A stretch of 64,000 nucleotides of DNA from Gemmataceae bacterium (GTDB lineage Bacteria; Planctomycetota; Planctomycetia; Gemmatales; Gemmataceae). Below are positions 31,815 through 41,177 of this stretch, piece by piece; the stretch's first letter is position 1, and the number at the start of each line of letters is the position of its first letter. The notes under the pieces are model-generated. The model had not been told where the DNA came from. It did no database searches and saw nothing but the letters and a program-made list of their open reading frames with translations. The DNA is taken from NCBI GenBank assembly GCA_019752375.1, contig JAIEMG010000040.1:23215-87214 (forward strand), read 5' to 3'. A program made the translations under genes and the position numbers.

Positions 31815-32366
31815 CCGTGCCCGATTTCGTGCCCGTGCCCGTGCCCGTGCCCGTGCCCGTGCCCGCCAAGGAAACACCGTCGTGACCAATCTCCATGACC
31901 GATATCTGTGAACCTCGCTTCCATTACCATTATCTTCGGGCCGAATTGGAAACGCTCAGGTGACCACTTTCGATCACGAAAAACTGGACGTCTATCGCGT
32001 TTCGATCGAATTCGTGGCCCTGGCCGACGGTTTGACAAAAGGCTTTCCAGCGGGCAACGGATATTTGGCGGATCAACTGCATAGAGCAGGGATCTCTATT
32101 GCGTTGAATATTGCAGAAGGGGCAGGAGAATTCAGTAAGCGCGAGAAAGCACGCTTCTACCGAATGGCGCGACGATCGGCGACAGAATGTTCAGCGATCC
32201 TCGATGTTTGCCGTGTGCTTCATCTTGCCGATGTAGAGCCACTGAACGCGGGTCGGGAGATGCTGCTTCGGGTCGTCTCAATGCTGATCAAGATGGTTCG
32301 AAACATCGACCAGTCGGGAACGGAGTGAGATTCGGGCACGGGCACGGGCACGGGCACGGGCACGGA
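31815..32366. mobile_element. Four-helix-bundle gene framed by inverted hexamer arrays (possible mobile cassette)
   Basis: Tandem GTGCCC units at 31815-31865 and their inverse (GGGCAC) at 32333-32366 enclose a single gene. The architecture equals the repeat arrays in uvrA, mutS2 and elsewhere in this window, but with a gene as the loop. Mobility is inference; no target duplication was identified. Confidence 0.5.
31960..32328 (+). CDS. Four-helix-bundle protein (23S rRNA intervening-sequence type)
   Basis: 122 residues: DHEKLDVYRVSIEFVALADG, then LADQLHRAGISIALNIAEGA, then SATECSAILDVCRVLHLADV. The order and the LNIAEG motif identify the S23/four-helix-bundle family, which is found in rRNA intervening sequences and, as Avd, in diversity-generating retroelements. 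No reverse transcriptase is nearby. It lies between inverted hexamer arrays. Confidence 0.85.
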   Translation: MTTFDHEKLDVYRVSIEFVALADGLTKGFPAGNGYLADQLHRAGISIALNIAEGAGEFSKREKARFYRMARRSATECSAILDVCRVLHLADVEPLNAGREMLLRVVSMLIKMVRNIDQSGTE

Positions 32367-32420
32367 AGAGTGCGCGGGCGCGGGTTCGAACGTGGCCCCT
32401 TCCAAAGGGGGTAAGTCTTC

Positions 32421-32792
32421 ATGATCGATTTCGACAAATCCGGCGGTCTGGTTCCCGCCATCGCCCAGGATTCTTCCACCGGCGAAGTACTCATGCTCGC
32501 CTGGATGAACCGCGAAGCCTACGAGGAAACCGTGCGCACCGGCCGGGCGGTCTACTTCTCGCGCAGCCGCAACAAGCTCTGGCGCAAGGGCGAGGAGAGC
32601 GGCCACGTGCAGGAAGTGCATGGCATCTTCGTCGATTGCGACGCGGATACGATCCTGCTCAAGGTCAACCAGCTGGGCGGCGCTGCTTGCCACGAAGGCT
32701 TCAAGAGCTGCTTCTTTCGGCAGGTGGACGGTAGCCAATTGAAGGTGATCGCGGAACGAGTGTTCGATCCCAAGGCGGTGTATAAGAAATGA
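32421..32792 (+). CDS. hisI: Phosphoribosyl-AMP cyclohydrolase
   Basis: 123 residues. It opens the adenine ring of PR-AMP in histidine synthesis. [40 protein letters not shown], the D-C-D-A-D metal site ([10 protein letters not shown]) and [10 protein letters not shown] are all present. No fused HisE domain. Its stop overlaps the hisG start by 4 bp. Confidence 0.96.
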   Translation: MIDFDKSGGLVPAIAQDSSTGEVLMLAWMNREAYEETVRTGRAVYFSRSRNKLWRKGEESGHVQEVHGIFVDCDADTILLKVNQLGGAACHEGFKSCFFRQVDGSQLKVIAERVFDPKAVYKK

Positions 32793-33667
32793 GCGACAAA
32801 ATCCTCAAACTCGGCATCCCGGCCGGATCCCTTCAGGAAGCAACGGGAGACTTGTTCCGCAAAGCCGGTTACAAGATCACCTTTGCCAGCCGCAGCTACT
32901 ATCCGAGCATGGACGACCCGGAGATCCACTGCACGCTGATCCGCGCGCAGGAGATGCCGCGTTACGTCCAGGACGGCTCGCTCGATTGCGGTCTGACCGG
33001 GTACGACTGGATCCTGGAGAACAACGCACGCGTCGTCGAGCTGGCCGAGCTGGTCTTCAGCAAGGTCAGCCGACGGCCGGTGCGCTGGGTGCTGGCGGTG
33101 CCGAACGATTCGCCGGTGCAGAGCGTCAAGGATTTGGCCGGCAAACGCATTGCCACCGAGGTCGTCAACCTGACGCGCCGCTGGCTGGCGCAGCACGGCG
33201 TGGAAGCGAACGTCGAGTTCAGCTGGGGCGCCACCGAGGTGAAGCCGCCCAAGTTCGCCGACGCCATCGTCGAGGTGACCGAGACCGGTTCGTCCCTGCG
33301 GGCCAACAACCTGCGCATCGTCGCGGAGCTGCTGCAAAGTACCACGCGTTTCATCACCAACGAACGCTCCTACACCGACCCGTGGAAGAAGCGCAAGATG
33401 GACGACATCGTGCTCATGCTCAAGGGCGCGATGGCGGCCGAAGGCAAGGTCGGCCTGATGTTGAACGTGCGCAAGAGCGACCTGCCCGCCGTGCTGAAGA
33501 TCCTGCCAGCGCTGCAGACCCCGACGATCTCGGCCCTCTCCGACGCGGAGTGGGTGGACGTGAACACGATCCTGGACGAGAACATCGTGCGCAACATCAT
33601 TCCATTGCTGAAACAGGCAGGCGCGTGCGGGCTAGTGGAATACCCGCTGAACAAGATCATTGACTGA
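32789..33667 (+). CDS. hisG: ATP phosphoribosyltransferase (long form)
   Basis: 292 residues, so the long form with its own C-terminal regulatory domain rather than the short HisZ-dependent form. It catalyses the first step of histidine synthesis. [20 protein letters not shown] at the start, the catalytic-type [12 protein letters not shown] segment and [20 protein letters not shown] are characteristic. It forms an operon with hisI (ATGA overlap); the other his genes are not in this window. Confidence 0.96.
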   Translation: MSDKILKLGIPAGSLQEATGDLFRKAGYKITFASRSYYPSMDDPEIHCTLIRAQEMPRYVQDGSLDCGLTGYDWILENNARVVELAELVFSKVSRRPVRWVLAVPNDSPVQSVKDLAGKRIATEVVNLTRRWLAQHGVEANVEFSWGATEVKPPKFADAIVEVTETGSSLRANNLRIVAELLQSTTRFITNERSYTDPWKKRKMDDIVLMLKGAMAAEGKVGLMLNVRKSDLPAVLKILPALQTPTISALSDAEWVDVNTILDENIVRNIIPLLKQAGACGLVEYPLNKIID

Positions 33668-33673
33668 GGAGAA

Positions 33674-33757
33674 GAAAACCACGGATTGCACGGATAACAC
33701 GGATCATAATGCACGGACTTTTGGTTTTATCCGTGTTATCCGTGCAATCCGTGGTTC
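33674..33757. repeat. Inverted repeat after hisG
   Basis: Arms 33674-33704 and 33729-33757 (AACCACGGATTGCACGGATA) around a 24-bp loop; same family as 1377-1523. Confidence 0.9.
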
Positions 33758-33763
33758 GTATTT

Positions 33764-34060
33764 CTAAATCTTCTTCCGGCGCGGATGATTCCGCTTTCGC
33801 CGCGTCGGCGGCTGCTTGCGGACCCACTTCAAGAATGGCGCGAGCTCCGGCGCCTGGCGCAACTGCTCGATCGTCGGATACATCGCCGCCAGGGTCGTGT
33901 TGGTGAAGGTCGCGTGGACCATGCCGTGACACTGGCTGCAGAGGAGCTCCACGTCTTCCTGGGTACCGCCGCGCTGCTTCGGCAGGCAGTGATGCTTGGT
34001 CAGCTGGCTGCGCGGGAACGCTCGTCCACACAACGAACAGGGGATGGGCGCCTTTTCCAC
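33764..34060 (-). CDS. HNH-type nuclease domain protein
   Basis: 98 residues from a GTG at 34058-34060 with GAGGAAG upstream. CSLCGR and CSQCHG supply two zinc cysteine pairs, and LTKHHCLPKQRGGT has the HH of the HNH fold; NTTLAAMYPTIEQLRQAPEL and a very basic end follow. Small solitary HNH proteins of this type are common and of unknown role. It lies 8 bp after the stop of the upstream minus-strand gene, probably in one operon. Confidence 0.75.
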   Translation of the reverse strand: MEKAPIPCSLCGRAFPRSQLTKHHCLPKQRGGTQEDVELLCSQCHGMVHATFTNTTLAAMYPTIEQLRQAPELAPFLKWVRKQPPTRRKRNHPRRKKI

Positions 34061-34068
34061 GGTCTTCC

Positions 34069-34686
34069 TCAGCTTTCCGCACTTCCGATCCGCAGCGTCT
34101 CGCGCCAGCGGTCGGGTTCCACTGTCAAGCGGCCGAGCGTGCTCGATTCGTCCGCCCAGCAGGCCAGGCCGAGCAGCACCGGCGTGTTTCCGGCCTTGGC
34201 CGGACCGGCGAGAAGGACCCAGTGCGAGGGCGATCCCTCCGCATCGGGCTTCGAAACCAGTCGATGAAACGTCGGTGCAAAGCCACGGTTGCTCAACTGT
34301 GGCGGCCAGACGCGGACACGCGGCCGGTCGTGCTGCACCACCGCCCCGACGCCGCGAAGCACCTGGTCCAGGATCGACTCAACCTCGTCCGGCAGGATCG
34401 CGGTCTGCTTGCCGACCGGGGCGACCACGACAAGGCGCAACCGCACCGGCTCCCCGTGGATCCGCAGGCGGTGCGGCCCCGGCCCGCCGGGTGCGGCGGG
34501 ATAAGCGGCCAGATCTTCCCGCAGAACACGCTCCGGGTCCGGAGTCTGTCGCGGGGCGCGAAAGTAAAAACGGAGCAACCACAACAACAGCACGGCACCG
34601 ATCAGGAGGATGAGAATCAGCCCCGTCGAGCGCGTGAGGCTGGTCAATTCCTCGAAGATGTTCGGTGCCTGCGCCAGAAAGGTCAT
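34069..34686 (-). CDS. Hypothetical membrane-anchored protein
   Basis: 205 residues. One N-terminal membrane helix (GLILILLIGAVLLLWLLRFY) precedes a soluble domain (RLRIHGEPVRLRLVVVAPVG through VRVWPPQLSNRGFAPTFHRL). No family recognised. It precedes the HNH gene on the same strand. Confidence 0.6.
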   Translation of the reverse strand: MTFLAQAPNIFEELTSLTRSTGLILILLIGAVLLLWLLRFYFRAPRQTPDPERVLREDLAAYPAAPGGPGPHRLRIHGEPVRLRLVVVAPVGKQTAILPDEVESILDQVLRGVGAVVQHDRPRVRVWPPQLSNRGFAPTFHRLVSKPDAEGSPSHWVLLAGPAKAGNTPVLLGLACWADESSTLGRLTVEPDRWRETLRIGSAES

Positions 34687-34793
34687 GAAGCGTCCCCGCC
34701 CACGAAACGATGGCCGTACACACCGCAACCCGACCTGCTTATAATGATGGACGGCTTGACTGCTGCCAACAAGACTTCCAAGGAGCTTCCCCC

Positions 34794-35840
34794 ATGTCCC
34801 GCCTCGCAGTTTCCCTCTTCCTTGTCGTGTCCGGGTTCGCGCTGGCTGCCGACGAGGACTGGCAGAAGCAGGAGGCGGTTCACCTCAAGAATATCCGACA
34901 GGTGACGAAGGACTTTGTTCGCGCCGGCGAGGGTTATTTCTCTCCGGACGGCAAGCAGGTCATCTTCCAGGCCGAGGAGAAAGAGAGCGGCAACCCGTTC
35001 TATCAGATCTACACGGCGGACCTGGAAACCGGCAAGTTTCGCCGCGTCAGCCCCGGCGTTGGCAAGACGACCTGCGCCTATTTTGCACCGGACGGCAAGA
35101 AGATCATCTTCGCCAGCACGCATCTCGATCCCGATGCCAAGAAGCATTACGAGGCGGAATTCAAGGCCCGCGACGAGGAGAAGAAGGCCGGCAAACGGCG
35201 CCGCTACGTCTGGGACTTCGATCCCTACATGGAGATCTTCGAGGCCAACCCGGACGGCACCGGCATCAAGCGGCTGACCGACAGCAAGGGCTACGATGCC
35301 GAGGGCAGCTATTCCGCCGACGGCAAGCACATCGTCTTCTGCTCCAACCGCGACGGCGACGAGAACCTCGAGTTGTACATCATGGATGCCGACGGCAAGA
35401 ACGTCCGCAAGCTGACCAACGCGCCCAAGTGCTACAACGGCGGCCCGTTCTTCTCGCCGGACGGCAAGAAGGTCATCTTCCGCAGCGACCGCAAGAAGAA
35501 GGAACACCTGCAGCTCTTCGTCATCAACAGCGACGGCACCGGCGAGAAGGCCCTGACCGACGACCTGGACTGGGTCCACTGGGCGCCCTACTGGTACAAA
35601 GACGGCAAGCACATTATCTACACGGCCGCCGACCACAGCAATCCGACGGCACGTCCTAACTATGACCTGTACTGGATGAACATCGAGACCGGCAAGAAGG
35701 TGCGCATCACTCACGCCCCGGGCCAGGACGTGCTGCCCGTCTTCAGCAAGGACGGCACGAAGCTGATGTGGACATCCACGCGTGACGGCCGCCAGCCGGC
35801 CCAGCTGTGGATCGCCGATTTTGTGCCGCCGAAGGAATAG
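34794..35840 (+). CDS. Secreted TolB-like PD40 beta-propeller protein
   Basis: 348 residues from the ATG at 34794 with an AGGAGC sequence upstream. Signal peptide RLAVSLFLVVSGFALA. Repeated PD40 motifs: YFSPDGKQVIFQA, YFAPDGKKIIFAS, SYSADGKHIVFCSNRDGD, FFSPDGKKVIFRSDR, and YWYKDGKHIIYTA, about six blades. The TolB-type propeller binds proteins or peptides in the periplasm. No peptidase domain is attached. Confidence 0.85.
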   Translation: MSRLAVSLFLVVSGFALAADEDWQKQEAVHLKNIRQVTKDFVRAGEGYFSPDGKQVIFQAEEKESGNPFYQIYTADLETGKFRRVSPGVGKTTCAYFAPDGKKIIFASTHLDPDAKKHYEAEFKARDEEKKAGKRRRYVWDFDPYMEIFEANPDGTGIKRLTDSKGYDAEGSYSADGKHIVFCSNRDGDENLELYIMDADGKNVRKLTNAPKCYNGGPFFSPDGKKVIFRSDRKKKEHLQLFVINSDGTGEKALTDDLDWVHWAPYWYKDGKHIIYTAADHSNPTARPNYDLYWMNIETGKKVRITHAPGQDVLPVFSKDGTKLMWTSTRDGRQPAQLWIADFVPPKE

Positions 35841-35895
35841 GACAGCAAAGTTAAGTTGCTCGTGGCTCCATCGTCGTCATCGAATTCTCAATCGC

Positions 35896-36195
35896 ATGAA
35901 GCCGCGCGAGTTCTTGGAGATCGATCCGGCAACATTGCACCTGCCGGGCTCGCGTCGTGATGGCGCTGATCCCATGAAACTGCAACGCCAGGTCGCCCGC
36001 CACGGAACTTCCATCCTTGGCATGCCCCCGCCAGAGGTCAAGCGTGGCTCCGACGGCAAACTGGTGATCTACGATGGTGTGACAAGGGCCTCTCGCGTGG
36101 CAAAGTACCTTCCGGGAACATCGATTACCGTTGAAGTGACCGGCCAATTGCAAGGACCGGTCGGTGGATTGCCCACCGTGGGGGACAAGCTATGA
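35896..36195 (+). CDS. Hypothetical protein with a ParB-N-like motif
   Basis: 99 residues from the ATG at 35896. FLEIDPATLHLPGSRRDGAD followed by LVIYDGVTRASRVAKYLPGT resembles the D-G-x-x-R-x-x-A motif of small ParB-type domains, by eye only. Its stop overlaps the next start (ATGA), giving a coupled pair. Confidence 0.5.
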   Translation: MKPREFLEIDPATLHLPGSRRDGADPMKLQRQVARHGTSILGMPPPEVKRGSDGKLVIYDGVTRASRVAKYLPGTSITVEVTGQLQGPVGGLPTVGDKL

Positions 36196-36446
36196 ACGCA
36201 TCTGCCCAAACACGGCAGGACCTCCTCGCCGCACTGGCAGAACTCAGCCGAATCCGCCCGGATTGGCGCCTGGGCCAGACACTGGCGAACCTGGCGATGA
36301 CGTCGGGCCGTCTGGACGCGGGAGCGGTTTGGGACTTGGACGACGCGGACGCATTGGTTGCGGCCCGGGCGCTTATCGAGCAGCATTCCGAACTCGAACC
36401 GAGGATCTGCGAACCGGCCGCTGCATCTGAGTTCGGCAAGACGTGA
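36192..36446 (+). CDS. Hypothetical helical protein
   Basis: 84 residues. RQDLLAALAELSRIRPDWRL and GQTLANLAMTSGRLDAGAVW form a short helical domain with an acidic C-terminal half. It overlaps the gene before (4 bp) and cobT after (GTGA). No family recognised. Confidence 0.55.
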   Translation: MNASAQTRQDLLAALAELSRIRPDWRLGQTLANLAMTSGRLDAGAVWDLDDADALVAARALIEQHSELEPRICEPAAASEFGKT

Positions 36447-37522
36447 GTGGGATTGTCCCCTTGCTACCCCTCAATCACGCCTGGATTCGCCGTGCCGCCG
36501 AGCACCAGGCCCGTCTGACAATGCCGGCCGGCGCCCTGGGTCGCCTGCTCGACCTCGGTCAGCAACTTTGCGCCATCCAGGAGACGCTACGGCCCACCGC
36601 GGAGCCCGCGGCCGTGCTGGTCATGGCCGCGGATCATGGCATCGCTGTGGAGGGCGTCAGTGCGTATCCCGCCGAAGTCACCGGGCAGATGGTTGCCAAT
36701 TTCCTCCGGGGGGGGGCGGCGATCAATGTCCTGGCGCGCCGGCAAGGGGCGCGCGTGCTCGTTGTCGATATGGGGGTTCGTCACCCCTTGCTTGCGCGTC
36801 ACGCTCCAGAGTCGCATTCCGAGTTCGTCGGCGAGCTTCGCATTGCGCCGGGAACCGCGAACTTCCTGCACGGCCCGGCGATGACTGCCGAACAGACGAT
36901 GCAAGCAGTCGAAGCGGGCCGGCGTGTCGTGGCGGAGCGTCTGGCGCCCCAAGGAATCCGCGTCGTCGCCCTGGGCGAGATGGGCATCGGCAACACGACC
37001 AGTGCCAGCGCGTTGACTGCCGCCCTCACTGGGCGATCCGCAGCCAGCGTCACCGGCCGTGGCACCGGACTCGATGATGCGGCGCTGGCGCACAAGATCG
37101 AAGTGATCGAACGCGCCATTCGCCTTCATTTCCCGAACGGATCGAACAGCGTCGACGCCTTGACCATCCTGAGTGCGGTCGGTGGATTCGAGATTGCAGG
37201 ACTCGTAGGCGCTTCGTTGGAAGCGGCAGCACGACGGATGGTCCTCGTGCTCGATGGTTTCATCAGCAGCGTCGCGGGATTGCTGACGGCGCGAATCGAC
37301 CCGGACGCGCGCGGCTACTTCGTGGCAGCGCATCGCAGCGTGGAAGCGGGCCATCGCGCCGTGCTGGAGGCGCTGGACCTGACGCCGCTCTTGGATCTCG
37401 GCATGCGGCTGGGCGAAGGCAGTGGCGCGGCGCTGGCGCTGAACCTGCTCGGATCAGCGGCCGACCTCATGCGTGACATGGCGACCTTCGACAGCGCCGG
37501 CGTCAGCCGATCAACCGATTAG
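36443..37522 (+). CDS. cobT: Nicotinate-nucleotide--dimethylbenzimidazole phosphoribosyltransferase
   Basis: 359 residues from a GTG at 36443 that overlaps the upstream stop. It makes the lower-ligand nucleotide of cobalamin. LVMAADHGIAVEGVSAYPAE, GEMGIGNTTSASALTAAL and LDLGMRLGEGSGAALAL (catalytic Glu) are diagnostic. It overlaps the last 12 bp of the convergent gene. It may link to the CbiM/NikM-type metal transporter at 10733, but only as a shared need for metal (inference). Confidence 0.95.
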   Translation: MSGIVPLLPLNHAWIRRAAEHQARLTMPAGALGRLLDLGQQLCAIQETLRPTAEPAAVLVMAADHGIAVEGVSAYPAEVTGQMVANFLRGGAAINVLARRQGARVLVVDMGVRHPLLARHAPESHSEFVGELRIAPGTANFLHGPAMTAEQTMQAVEAGRRVVAERLAPQGIRVVALGEMGIGNTTSASALTAALTGRSAASVTGRGTGLDDAALAHKIEVIERAIRLHFPNGSNSVDALTILSAVGGFEIAGLVGASLEAAARRMVLVLDGFISSVAGLLTARIDPDARGYFVAAHRSVEAGHRAVLEALDLTPLLDLGMRLGEGSGAALALNLLGSAADLMRDMATFDSAGVSRSTD

Positions 37523-38059
37523 CCGTCGGCCCATCTGGTCGGCCGCTTCCGGCTGGGCGCGTTCCCACTCCCTGCGCACCCGGTTCAAGCCGTAGGCGAA
37601 CAGCTCGAACTCCTCGCTCAGCCGGCGCAGTACCGGCGCTTCTTCGCGGTAAGGTTCGTCCTCGAATGTGCTCGCGATGAAATAGGAGCGCTTGCCCTGG
37701 GCGCAGTAGTCGATGAAGTGGTCCTTGCACAGCACCGAACGCAAGCGGTCGAGGGCCTCGGGGTAGACGCCGGTCCAGAACAGCGTGAAGTCGCCGATGT
37801 GCCGATAGACCTCGCGGCGCGTGCGGCCCTCGGGGGGCATCGTCTGTGCTTCGAGCATCATGTCGGCCACCTGTTCCAGCCGTTTGCCCTCGCCATTGCG
37901 CAGCCGGAAGAGAGAATCCAGCTGGATCGATTGCGACAGCAGCATGGTCAGGTAATCCAGCAATGGCGGATCGCCAATGCCGAGGGTGTGGAGAAATGTC
38001 TGTTCCGCCAAGCCGGCGAAGAAGCGCCGGAGCGGATTTTCAGGAGATGGAGACCACAT
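37511..38059 (-). CDS. Hypothetical protein
   Basis: 182 residues, soluble. FLHTLGIGDPPLLDYLTMLL, TRREVYRHIGDFTLFWTGVY and CAQGKRSYFIASTFE are the most conserved-looking parts. No family recognised. The 3' end overlaps cobT by 12 bp in the convergent direction. Confidence 0.65.
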   Translation of the reverse strand: MWSPSPENPLRRFFAGLAEQTFLHTLGIGDPPLLDYLTMLLSQSIQLDSLFRLRNGEGKRLEQVADMMLEAQTMPPEGRTRREVYRHIGDFTLFWTGVYPEALDRLRSVLCKDHFIDYCAQGKRSYFIASTFEDEPYREEAPVLRRLSEEFELFAYGLNRVRREWERAQPEAADQMGRRLIG

Positions 38060-38698
38060 GGCCGTACCTCTTCTCTTCCGCCACTCGCCCGCCGTCCGTG
38101 GCGGGGTCGTTGCCCAATTCTAGGTCATGTGGCGATTCAGTCAAACCCAACTGGCGCGGCGGTAGAGGGAGAAAGCCAGGAAAAGCAGTGAATTCAGGCA
38201 GGCAAATGATGCGACTTGAACGGGTCTGAACGTGGCTCTCCGGAACAAGACACCTTTGTGCCCTGAAAGGGCATCGGTGACATAGCCCAGGGACCATTAC
38301 GAGGTTGTCTTTGTATTTGTGCCCTGAAAGGGCATTGGTGACATAGCCCAGGTTGACCGCGCAGCGGGCTACCCTGGGTGGGCCATCACCCAAGGTGCCT
38401 ACCCCGAAGGGGTTGTGTATCCGTCGCCTCTCGCCAGACGTTCAATCACTCACGTTTGGCGGATACACAACGCTTTCAGCGTAGGGGAACGTGGGTGGCG
38501 TCCTTCCCAGGGTAGCCCGCTGCGCGGTCAACCCTGGGCTATGTCACCAATGCCCTCTCAGGGCACAAAGGCTTCTTGACCGCAGCGCTGAACCTTACGA
38601 TCACGAAATGACGCGCGTCGTGGAAACACGATTGGCCGCGATTTGCCAGGGCGCGTCCCCCGGCAAATCGCGGCCAATCGGTGATCTGCAATCGCCGC
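38060..38698. repeat. Large repeat-only intergenic region
   Basis: No gene. The main hairpin has arms 38318-38379 and 38506-38568 (GTGCCCTGAAAGGGCATTGG, then ACATAGCCCAGG). A partial direct copy lies at 38257-38297. An inner pair of arms, 38399-38424 and 38461-38487, reads CCTACCCCGAAGGGGTTGTG. These are nested repeat families. Confidence 0.85.
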
Positions 38699-40927
38699 TT
38701 ACTTCTTCGGCGGGAACGGGTCAGCGCCGCCGACCTTCTTCTTTTCCTTGGTGTCCTTGAGCAGCATCCGCCATTCGCGCACGCGTTCCTTGCGGGCGGC
38801 GTTCTCGGCATCGAGTTTGCTGTTCAGTACCCGCAGCGTCCCGTCCGGGGCCATGACCAGGAGCTCCACCGCGGCGTCATCGCGAGCTTCCTTGGTCTGC
38901 TTCTCGTTGGTCGGGTGCTTGAAGCTCTGCTGCACCTTGCCGCCCTCGAAATCCACCAGGAGATCGGGGTCGGAGCGCGGCGAGAAGTCCACCGGGATGC
39001 CGCGCGGCGGCGGTGGCGGCCGCATCAGCGGGTTGGGTTTCACGGGCGGCAGCAGCGGGATGGCGAATTCGAAGCCTTCCTTGCTCGGGAACCAGATCGG
39101 CAGGTCCACCGTCTCGGTGCGGCCAATGTACTCGCCGCGCTTGGCCGGCACATCGGCGATCGACCAATCGCCGACCGGCACTTCGGACGTCGCGTTGTCG
39201 TTCAGCCGGGCTTTGAGCAGCCAGCGGTGCATCTGGATCGGCACCACGTCCTTGTCGCTGTAGATCGCGTTGGGCCGCAAGTTCTTGAGCTTGTCCGGCG
39301 CGACGATGCGTGTCACGTCTTCCAGGTTCTTCTGCATCTGCTCGTGGTCGGTGGCGTAGCAGAACAACTCCTTCGAGATGCCCACGGTCGCTGCATTCGG
39401 GTCGTTTTCCTTCCACAGGTACTGGTCCTGGGCCACCGAGACGGACAGGGCCTTGGGGTCCTTCGGCGCCCACTCGGACACCAACTCCTTGATGGTGGCC
39501 AGGTCGGGGTAGGCCACGATGTCGGCCGGCTTCTTGTAGTTCGGGTTCGCGATCTTGATCTGGACCTGGTACTGGTACGTTAGCCCCGGCTGCACCGTCA
39601 CGTCCACGAAGCGGACCAGGCAGTGGTCGGGGACCAGTGCGTCTTGCTGCTTCGGATCGGTCGGATCGCCCTTGGGATCATCGCCGCCCTTGGGGCCGAA
39701 GGGTTTGGGACCGAACTTGTTGGGGCCGCCCTTGACGTCGTCGGCGTTTTGCATCTCCTGATCGCCGAAGATGTCCACGTCCTTACCGCCCAGGCGCCGT
39801 TCCAAAGGCGAGGCGACCGGCCCGGTCTGGCCGCTGGTGGTCCGTTCGACCAGCTTCTTCACCGATTCATCGACGAGTGGCAGCCGCACGCGCGGATACT
39901 CGCCGCGGGCCAGCTTCGGCCGCGGCATCACCAGGCCGGGGAAGACGACCCACTGGCCCAGCACCGCCTCGTTCGGTTCCAGCACGCTGTAGCTGGTCGC
40001 GCTGCTGAGGACCGGCATGTAGTCCTTCTCCAGGTCGAGCTTGGCCCAGTCTTCCTTGACCTTCCCGTTGGCGTCCAGCGTCCGGCGGCGAACGTCAAAG
40101 CGAAGGAAACGCGGCATCAGCTCTTCCGTCTTGCTGTTTACCAGTGCGTTGACGTCGCGCTCCTTGAGCGCCCGGCAAAACGCTTCGAGCTGCGCCTTGT
40201 ACGGGAAGCTGGCATGAATGATGACCATGCGGTACGGATGCACCGTCTCGGCCAGGCGGGCGCCGGTGGGGATCTTGCCCGCATCGACGAAGTCGAGCTT
40301 CAGGTCCTGTGTGACCGCGAACTCGCCGCCGGGTTGCTGCTGTTGCTGCAGGGCTTGCCAGGTTTTCGCCTGCTGCGAGTACATGGCGGCGGCCTGGTTG
40401 GGCATCTTGTACTGCTGGTCCATCCAGCGCTTCTGGGCGTACTTCTGCATGTCCATCTTGTCCTTGTCCCCCTTGCCGTCCTTGGGGATGAGGATGCCGA
40501 CGCGCACCTTCTCGGCCTGGATGGAAACCAGATAGTCCTTGACCTGCGCCAGCTTCACGTCGGCCTGGAACTCCACGGGGGCCAGGACGACGGGGTTGTT
40601 GCGCTTCTTGTCCTCGAAGGACGTCTCGATGAAGCTCGTGATGTTGTTGGCGTAGTAGCGCTGCACGTCGATCGGCGCGTTGCTCAGCTCGCCCTTGAGC
40701 GCGGGGTCGATCTCCAGGGGGCTGAAAGCGGGACCGGTTTGCAGCGTGTTCTGGATACGGGCGGCCTTGGTCTTGATGTCCTCGGCCGTCTCGCCAGGGC
40801 TGGCGCTGCTGAGGCCGGCAACGGCGCCCATGCCGACCAGCAACAGCATGATGGTGGTGGCCACTCCCAGTCCCAGGCGTTCGCCCTTCTGGATCAGGAG
40901 TTGTTTCACATCGACGTTCTTTGCCAT
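38699..40927 (-). CDS. Large pilus-cluster protein with one N-terminal membrane helix
   Basis: 742 residues from the ATG at 40925-40927. MAKNVDVKQLLIQKGERLGL is followed by one membrane helix (VATTIMLLLVGMGAVAGLSS) and a long periplasmic part rich in Lys, Asp and Pro, with GLTYQYQVQIKIANPNYKKP in a fibronectin-like segment and a Gly/Pro/Lys linker. No family recognised. It is the third gene of the operon headed by pilM and may replace PilP or a secretin partner (inference). Confidence 0.65.
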   Translation of the reverse strand: MAKNVDVKQLLIQKGERLGLGVATTIMLLLVGMGAVAGLSSASPGETAEDIKTKAARIQNTLQTGPAFSPLEIDPALKGELSNAPIDVQRYYANNITSFIETSFEDKKRNNPVVLAPVEFQADVKLAQVKDYLVSIQAEKVRVGILIPKDGKGDKDKMDMQKYAQKRWMDQQYKMPNQAAAMYSQQAKTWQALQQQQQPGGEFAVTQDLKLDFVDAGKIPTGARLAETVHPYRMVIIHASFPYKAQLEAFCRALKERDVNALVNSKTEELMPRFLRFDVRRRTLDANGKVKEDWAKLDLEKDYMPVLSSATSYSVLEPNEAVLGQWVVFPGLVMPRPKLARGEYPRVRLPLVDESVKKLVERTTSGQTGPVASPLERRLGGKDVDIFGDQEMQNADDVKGGPNKFGPKPFGPKGGDDPKGDPTDPKQQDALVPDHCLVRFVDVTVQPGLTYQYQVQIKIANPNYKKPADIVAYPDLATIKELVSEWAPKDPKALSVSVAQDQYLWKENDPNAATVGISKELFCYATDHEQMQKNLEDVTRIVAPDKLKNLRPNAIYSDKDVVPIQMHRWLLKARLNDNATSEVPVGDWSIADVPAKRGEYIGRTETVDLPIWFPSKEGFEFAIPLLPPVKPNPLMRPPPPPRGIPVDFSPRSDPDLLVDFEGGKVQQSFKHPTNEKQTKEARDDAAVELLVMAPDGTLRVLNSKLDAENAARKERVREWRMLLKDTKEKKKVGGADPFPPKK

Positions 40928-41028
40928 CTCGGGATTCCTCCGAACCTGCTGGAGGGGCTGCCCACGGATTGCAATCCGCGGGTTTGAGTGTCTTTGAATC
41001 ACGACGGACTGTTCACCAGTCGCTACTC

Positions 41029-41156
41029 GTTCCCAAGCTCCGGAGCGTGTGAACTAATTGCCAAATGGCCTGTTTTGCGACGATCGAATAAGGACTTACG
41101 TCGCGAAAACCAGCCTTTTGGCGATTAATTCACAAACTCTCCGGCTTGGGAGCGAG
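41029..41156. repeat. REP palindrome split by an 87-bp MITE-like insert
   Basis: Outer arms CGTTCCCAAGCTCCGGA (41029-41045) and TCTCCGGCTTGGGAGCGAG (41138-41156). The insert, 41048-41134, has inverted ends TGTGAACTAATTGCC and the complement of GGCGATTAATTCACA. Confidence 0.75.
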
Positions 41157-41177
41157 AGACTACTACTCGTTACCGGA

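Noticed and set aside
32370..32400. tRNA-like GGGTTCGAACG
   Set aside because: The T-loop-like match stands alone; no acceptor or anticodon stem can be drawn.
34222..34905. Open frame of 227 residues on the plus strand
   Set aside because: Overlaps the membrane-anchored gene antisense and the start of the PD40 gene in another frame; no motif.
39623..40987. Open frame of 454 residues on the plus strand
   Set aside because: Antisense to the pilus-cluster gene with no motif.
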